Shown: positions 33,320-36,638 of the stretch, one piece after another
How positions within the stretch are numbered: position 1 is the first letter of the stretch
Layout: each line of letters starts with the position of its first letter
Assembly: GCA_910575405.1 (NCBI GenBank)
Contig: CAJTER010000027.1
Location: 1-36,638 of the forward strand
DNA length: 36,638 nucleotides
Source of the DNA: Clostridia bacterium
GTDB taxonomy: Bacteria > Bacillota > Clostridia > Peptostreptococcales > Anaerovoracaceae
Direction: 5' to 3'
Notes under the pieces: generated by a model
Databases searched by the model: none
Told to the model about the DNA's origin: nothing
What the model saw: the letters and a program-made list of their open reading frames with translations, nothing else
Translations under genes and position numbers: made by a program

Positions 33320-34642
33320 ATGAAGCGTGGATCGGAAAAACTGAAAATGACCATCAAATCCATCAAACCGCGGCGCATGGTAGTGCTGGGATTTGTCTGC
33401 GTCATACTGGTGGGAACTGTGCTTTTGATGCTGCCCGCTTCCTCGGCCTCTGGAAAAGGTCTCTCTTTTACCGAAGGTCTCTTTACCTCTACAAGCGCGG
33501 TCTGCGTAACAGGCCTGGCGAGTGTGGATCCAGGAACGGGACTTTCCGCCTTTGGGCAGGTTGTGCTGGCAGCTTTGATTCAGATCGGGGGACTGGGTAT
33601 CACATCGATCGGTGTGATCGCGGTATTGAGCGCAGGGGGCAGCTTTAGCATTGGAAAGCAGCAGCTTTTGAAGGAAGGCTTTAATCTGTCTTCTGGAAAA
33701 GGCCTGACGGGCGTAGTCAAAGCGGTTTTGTACATGACCATATTTTTTGAGCTTGCCGGAGCGCTTCTCAGCTACCCATCTTTTCGCAAAACCTTTTCCC
33801 CTGCAAAAGCGGCAGGCGTCAGTCTCTTTCATTCCCTGGCATCCTTTAACAACGCAGGTTTTGATATCTTGGGCAACTACTGCAGCCTTCAGGACTACCG
33901 CAGTGATATCTGGCTCTGTTCTGTAACAGGCTGGTTGGTTATTTTCGGCGGTCTGGGATTCTTTGTCGTCAGTGAGCTTGCTTCGCACAAAAGGCCGGGA
34001 CAGTGGTCTCTTCATACAAAGATTGTTCTTTCTACAAGCCTTGTTCTGCTTCTTTCCGGGACGCTCCTTTTAAAGCTTACAGAAGGCGGAGCTTTCAGCT
34101 GGCAGGACGCGATCTTTCAGTCAATGTCAGCCAGAACCGCAGGTTTTGCAACAGTTTCCATAGGCGGTATGAGCAGCGCCGGACTGATGGTTATCATGGG
34201 ATTCATGTTCATCGGGGCGTCCCCGGGCTCTACAGGCGGAGGAATCAAAACAACGACCTTTTTCGTGCTGCTGCGGAAAATCCAGAGTCTTATTTCCAGC
34301 AGGCATTGCAGCGCCTTCAAACGGCAAATCCCGGAAGCAACGGTGGCCAAAGCGTTCCTGATTTTCGGTATGGCAATATGCGTTATCTTCATCGGAACCC
34401 TGATTCTCTGCATATTGGAACCGGGTTTTGCCTTTGAGCATATTATATTCGAAACCATCAGCGCCTTTGCAACAACAGGCCTGTCCGCGGGCATTACCCC
34501 GCTTCTGGGAGATGCGAGCAAAATTTTCCTTTCCTTTATTATGTTCATCGGAAGACTGGGCCCTCTGACAATGGCGACCATCTGGAGTAGCCGGGAGCTC
34601 TCCGCAGTCACCTATTCGGAGGAGAACATCGCCGTGGGATAA
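33320..34642 (+). CDS. ktrB: Potassium uptake protein KtrB (TrkH family)
   Basis: KtrB is the membrane channel subunit of the Ktr potassium system. The 440-residue product has four pore repeats with recognizable filter segments: TSTSAVCVTGL, SFNNAGFD, SMSARTAGFAT and ISAFATTGLSAG. GASPGSTGGGIKTTTF is the conserved gating-loop region. I prefer the ATG at 33320; alternatives are the ATGs at 33296 and 33347, since the GGAAGGAAAGG ahead of 33320 is rather distant. It is followed by its regulator ktrA. No riboswitch for c-di-AMP was recognized upstream. Confidence 0.93.
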   Translation: MKRGSEKLKMTIKSIKPRRMVVLGFVCVILVGTVLLMLPASSASGKGLSFTEGLFTSTSAVCVTGLASVDPGTGLSAFGQVVLAALIQIGGLGITSIGVIAVLSAGGSFSIGKQQLLKEGFNLSSGKGLTGVVKAVLYMTIFFELAGALLSYPSFRKTFSPAKAAGVSLFHSLASFNNAGFDILGNYCSLQDYRSDIWLCSVTGWLVIFGGLGFFVVSELASHKRPGQWSLHTKIVLSTSLVLLLSGTLLLKLTEGGAFSWQDAIFQSMSARTAGFATVSIGGMSSAGLMVIMGFMFIGASPGSTGGGIKTTTFFVLLRKIQSLISSRHCSAFKRQIPEATVAKAFLIFGMAICVIFIGTLILCILEPGFAFEHIIFETISAFATTGLSAGITPLLGDASKIFLSFIMFIGRLGPLTMATIWSSRELSAVTYSEENIAVG

Positions 34643-34708
34643 AGCACAGTCTGAGACTATAAGCCAGAAACAAACAGCATCAAGCAGAACAGAAAGGCGG
34701 GAATTCAT

Positions 34709-35422
34709 ATGAAGCAAAAATTCAAACAAAAACGAAGGGCAGGCTTTGCCATTATCGGACTGGGAAGATTCGGCCTCGCACTGGCCAAAACTTTAGCAGA
34801 ATCAGGTGCGCAAGTCATGGTCATTGACAGCGATGAAAACAAGCTGCGGCAGGTCAGGGCATATGCGCAGGATGCCTTCCGCCTGGGAAAATTGACAAAG
34901 GAAGCGTTGGAAGACACGGGAATTGCAGAATGCGACACCGCAATTGTCTGCATCGGAGAGAGAATCGATGTGAGCCTGCTGACAACCCTCAATGTACTGA
35001 ATCTGGGAGTGCCCCGGGTCATCGCGAAAGCGGACAGCATTGAACACGGCATTATCCTGGAGCGAATCGGCGCAGAGGTAGTTCGCCCGGAACTGGAAAC
35101 AGCTACGAGATTGGCAGCAGTCCTGCTGGGATCTGCGGCCTTGGATATGATGCGCCTCAACGACGATTACGTAATTTCCGAAATCAAAGTCAGCCCGCAG
35201 ATCTGTGGAAAAGCCTTGGAAGAACTCTGTCTGGAAAAATATAATCTCCATCTGATTGCGCTAGAAAAGGAACCCGACAAACTCCTGCCCCAGGCTTCCC
35301 CGGAAGAAATCCTCGAAGAGCACGATGCTATCGTAGTCCTAGGGAAGTTTTCGGATGCGGACCGCTTTGAACGGAACGTGATGCAGTCCATAAAAAATAA
35401 GGAAGCACAGCCGACGAAATGA
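34709..35422 (+). CDS. ktrA: Potassium uptake regulatory subunit KtrA (RCK)
   Basis: KtrA forms the cytoplasmic octameric ring that gates KtrB in response to nucleotides. The 237-residue product has an RCK_N Rossmann domain with GLGRFG (GxGxxG) and VMVIDSDENK, where the acidic end of strand 2 binds the ribose of NAD(H) or ATP. A C-terminal RCK_C domain follows (about 135-220), the place where c-di-AMP binds in several Firmicutes. It lies 66 bp after ktrB and has an AAAGGCGG site. Confidence 0.94.
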   Translation: MKQKFKQKRRAGFAIIGLGRFGLALAKTLAESGAQVMVIDSDENKLRQVRAYAQDAFRLGKLTKEALEDTGIAECDTAIVCIGERIDVSLLTTLNVLNLGVPRVIAKADSIEHGIILERIGAEVVRPELETATRLAAVLLGSAALDMMRLNDDYVISEIKVSPQICGKALEELCLEKYNLHLIALEKEPDKLLPQASPEEILEEHDAIVVLGKFSDADRFERNVMQSIKNKEAQPTK

Positions 35423-35474
35423 GCTTGCAGCTAAAGGATGCTGGAAAAAACGAAAACAGGGCGGGGAGCTATAT

Positions 35475-35507
35475 TTGCCATTTTACCTATATTATATATA
35501 ATAAGGT
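35475..35507 (+). promoter_or_regulatory. Promoter with AT-rich palindrome before the HAD-like gene
   Basis: TTGCCA (35475-35480), 16 bp, TATAAT (35497-35502). The spacer and -10 lie in a palindrome: ACCT (35485-35488), a 14-bp perfect core TATTATATATAATA (35490-35503), AGGT (35504-35507). A repressor could sit here. Confidence 0.55.
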
Positions 35508-35529
35508 AAGGAAGTGGGTAAGGTATGGT

Positions 35530-36030
35530 ATGGCAGATACTTATACAAAGCAGCAGTTAAAGGGAAAGGATGAGCTGGATTGTGTAGTGATTTTTTCCAT
35601 TATGGACAGAGGCAGTGAGGCTGCGGCAGCAGATCTGCGGCGATTGGCCTTAGAATGTGGAGCGGAAATTGCCTTTTCTTCCTCATTGTGGGATGCCTAT
35701 TTCCGAGATGTCAGAAACAGTTTTCAAAATACAGGAAAAGAACTGAAAGAGCTTTTTGAGAATCTGGCTCACTATCACCTGAAGATTCCGGGAATAACGC
35801 CGCAGTATTTTAACGGCGCGTATGGAAGACCCTTTGAGATTCGCGCATGGCTTTGCCGACGCCCCTGCATAGAAAGCTTCGTAATTTTGGATGACGATAC
35901 CTTCTGGCAATGGAACTGGCTAGGGTCGAACTTCGTATGTACGAGACATGAAGCGCCGCCGGAGGCGGGTCGGTATTCCTCTCAATATATCAAAGGCCTT
36001 GATCACGGGTTCACGGAGCAGGCAGTCTGA
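35530..36030 (+). CDS. HAD-like protein (resembles the HAD_SAK family)
   Basis: The 166-residue protein resembles short HAD-type domains linked with RNA-repair (Swiss Army Knife) proteins: a SSSLW motif after a strand, then GRPFEIRAWLCRR, FVILDDDTFW and a late GLDHGFTEQA. The DDD carries the usual motif IV acids. However, the DxD nucleophile motif expected near the N-terminus is not there: the segment reads VVIFSIMDRGS. The domain may be inactive or use another residue. The ATG at 35530 is preceded by GTAAGG. It stands alone after ktrA. Assignment is tentative. Confidence 0.55.
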   Translation: MADTYTKQQLKGKDELDCVVIFSIMDRGSEAAAADLRRLALECGAEIAFSSSLWDAYFRDVRNSFQNTGKELKELFENLAHYHLKIPGITPQYFNGAYGRPFEIRAWLCRRPCIESFVILDDDTFWQWNWLGSNFVCTRHEAPPEAGRYSSQYIKGLDHGFTEQAV

Positions 36031-36224
36031 ATACTGGAAAAACACTAAGGGAAATTAACTCGTCGACATGGTAACAAATGGCAAATAGTAAAGAATTTTC
36101 AGAAAATATATCATCCTTTTCCCAGTTTACGGAACATTTTCTCACAGTACTTTCATCTTTTGGATGGATTTGTGATGGTTTCATGTTTTTTCGGCAAAAC
36201 AAGAAAAAAACAGTTCAGTTAGCC
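36031..36224. other. Intergenic stretch, nothing recognized
   Basis: AT-rich sequence between the HAD-like gene and the promoter at 36225. I see no gene, convincing terminator or repeat in it. Confidence 0.5.
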
Positions 36225-36253
36225 TTGACAAGGTAAGGCAAGCTTGCTATACT
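36225..36253 (+). promoter_or_regulatory. Strong promoter of the secreted-protein gene
   Basis: TTGACA (36225-36230), 17 bp, TATACT (36248-36253). The predicted start near 36260 leaves a 100-nt leader, which contains a short frame with its own AAAAGGAG site (start 36284). Confidence 0.85.
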
Positions 36254-36283
36254 TGATTTGTGATTGTTAGTAAAAGGAGAATT

Positions 36284-36451
36284 ATGAATTACCTTGCATT
36301 GGCAGGGATCTGCCCTTTTACGACCCAGAAAAAACCAAAGAGATACAGGAGGAATGATTATGAAGAAAAAGTTAATTGCTATCGTAGCTTCGCTTGCTAT
36401 GGTAGCAACCATGGTGCCGGCTACTGCCTTTGCAGGCGTGGCACGGGCTGA
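36284..36451 (+). CDS. Possible upstream ORF in the leader
   Basis: A 55-codon frame starts at 36284, 4 nt after AAAAGGAG (36272-36279), and runs out of frame across the start of the secreted-protein gene. The product is basic and matches nothing I know. It could be a regulatory upstream frame, or the site may be chance. Confidence 0.2.
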   Translation: MNYLALAGICPFTTQKKPKRYRRNDYEEKVNCYRSFACYGSNHGAGYCLCRRGTG

Positions 36452-36638
36452 TGCTGCAACCTATGATACTGTCGCATCAGCAGTTGCAGCACTTGATGGT
36501 ACTACAACCCCACCCGGTGCATGCTCAAAGGACGAGAATACGGTCTACTATGATAAGGACTATGACACTTACACAGCATTGAATACTGCAGTTTACGGCA
36601 CAGATGGTACAAATGCAGGATTAAAAGATGCAGATGGA
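36360..36638 (+). CDS. Secreted protein, N-terminal part (runs off the window)
   Basis: Ninety-three codons are visible before the window ends. The start follows ACAGGAGGA with ideal spacing. Residues 1-25 form a signal peptide: MKKK, a hydrophobic core, and PATAFA as probable cleavage site. The mature part is rich in Ala, Thr, Asp and Tyr (YYDKDYDTYTALNTA), as in many wall or S-layer type proteins of Clostridia. The consensus promoter and ribosome site suggest high expression. Function cannot be named. Confidence 0.8.
   Translation, partial: MKKKLIAIVASLAMVATMVPATAFAGVARADAATYDTVASAVAALDGTTTPPGACSKDENTVYYDKDYDTYTALNTAVYGTDGTNAGLKDADG

Noticed and set aside
1-36638. GATC avoidance as a sign of restriction pressure
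   Set aside because: GATC occurs frequently on reading, for example near 683 and 7474, so no depletion is evident; an exact count was not made.
1-36638. CRISPR arrays, tRNA or rRNA genes, insertion sequences
   Set aside because: No regularly spaced repeats, no cloverleaf with TTCGA-type arm, no rRNA-like sequence and no transposase were recognized.

Overview
The window reads as chromosomal DNA of an anaerobic Firmicute of the class Clostridia. The support is indirect but consistent: strong AGGAGG-type ribosome binding sites, TTGACA/TATAAT promoters, a complete set of [FeFe]-hydrogenase maturases (hydE, hydG, hydF), a late cobalamin pathway cluster, KtrAB potassium uptake, a LarE sulfur insertase and a Nim-like flavoprotein. 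No rRNA, tRNA, CRISPR array, transposase or phage gene was seen. An Anaerovoracaceae-like (Family XIII) host is only a guess.

Layout. 1-1365: the rplM-rpsI ribosomal operon with a strong promoter and an unusually long, repeat-rich leader of about 290 nt. 1422-5300: a DUF2442 protein, an EamA exporter, a xanthine salvage pair (pbuX-xpt) and a Nim-like flavin protein. 5324-7567: a two-gene restriction-modification module with a Dam-type methylase. 7564-11243: two regulator/target pairs, LysR next to a LysE exporter and a MocR regulator next to a PNPOx-like protein; their two divergent intergenic regions share an operator-like sequence. 11302-15552: a secreted Ig-like protein and a 1050-residue fusion of an endonuclease Q (PHP) module to a UvrD-type helicase. 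15612-21845: GPH sugar transporter, NAD(P)HX epimerase, phosphohexomutase, alanine/glycine:sodium symporter, a CmpB-like membrane protein and glyoxalase I. 21953-22161: a gene-free block with long paired arms (structured RNA or MITE-like). 22375-25168: a minus-strand run EamA2-HD-larE-mazG. 25449-28964: cobT-cobU-cobS-cobU-like-cobC. 29281-33103: hydE-hydG-hydF. 33320-35422: ktrB-ktrA. 35530-36030: a HAD-like protein. 36360-end: the start of a secreted protein that leaves the window.

How the genes work together: cobT/U/S/C assemble the lower nucleotide loop of cobalamin. HydE/G/F build the H-cluster of a hydrogenase encoded elsewhere. pbuX-xpt import and salvage xanthine. KtrB/KtrA form one potassium channel and its gating ring. 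The most notable items are the EndoQ-helicase fusion, which carries a clamp-binding-like motif between its two modules; the operator shared by the MocR and LysR loci; the two complementary, incomplete CobU-like proteins around cobS; the methylase paired with an unfamiliar 437-residue nuclease; and the structured block at 21953-22161.
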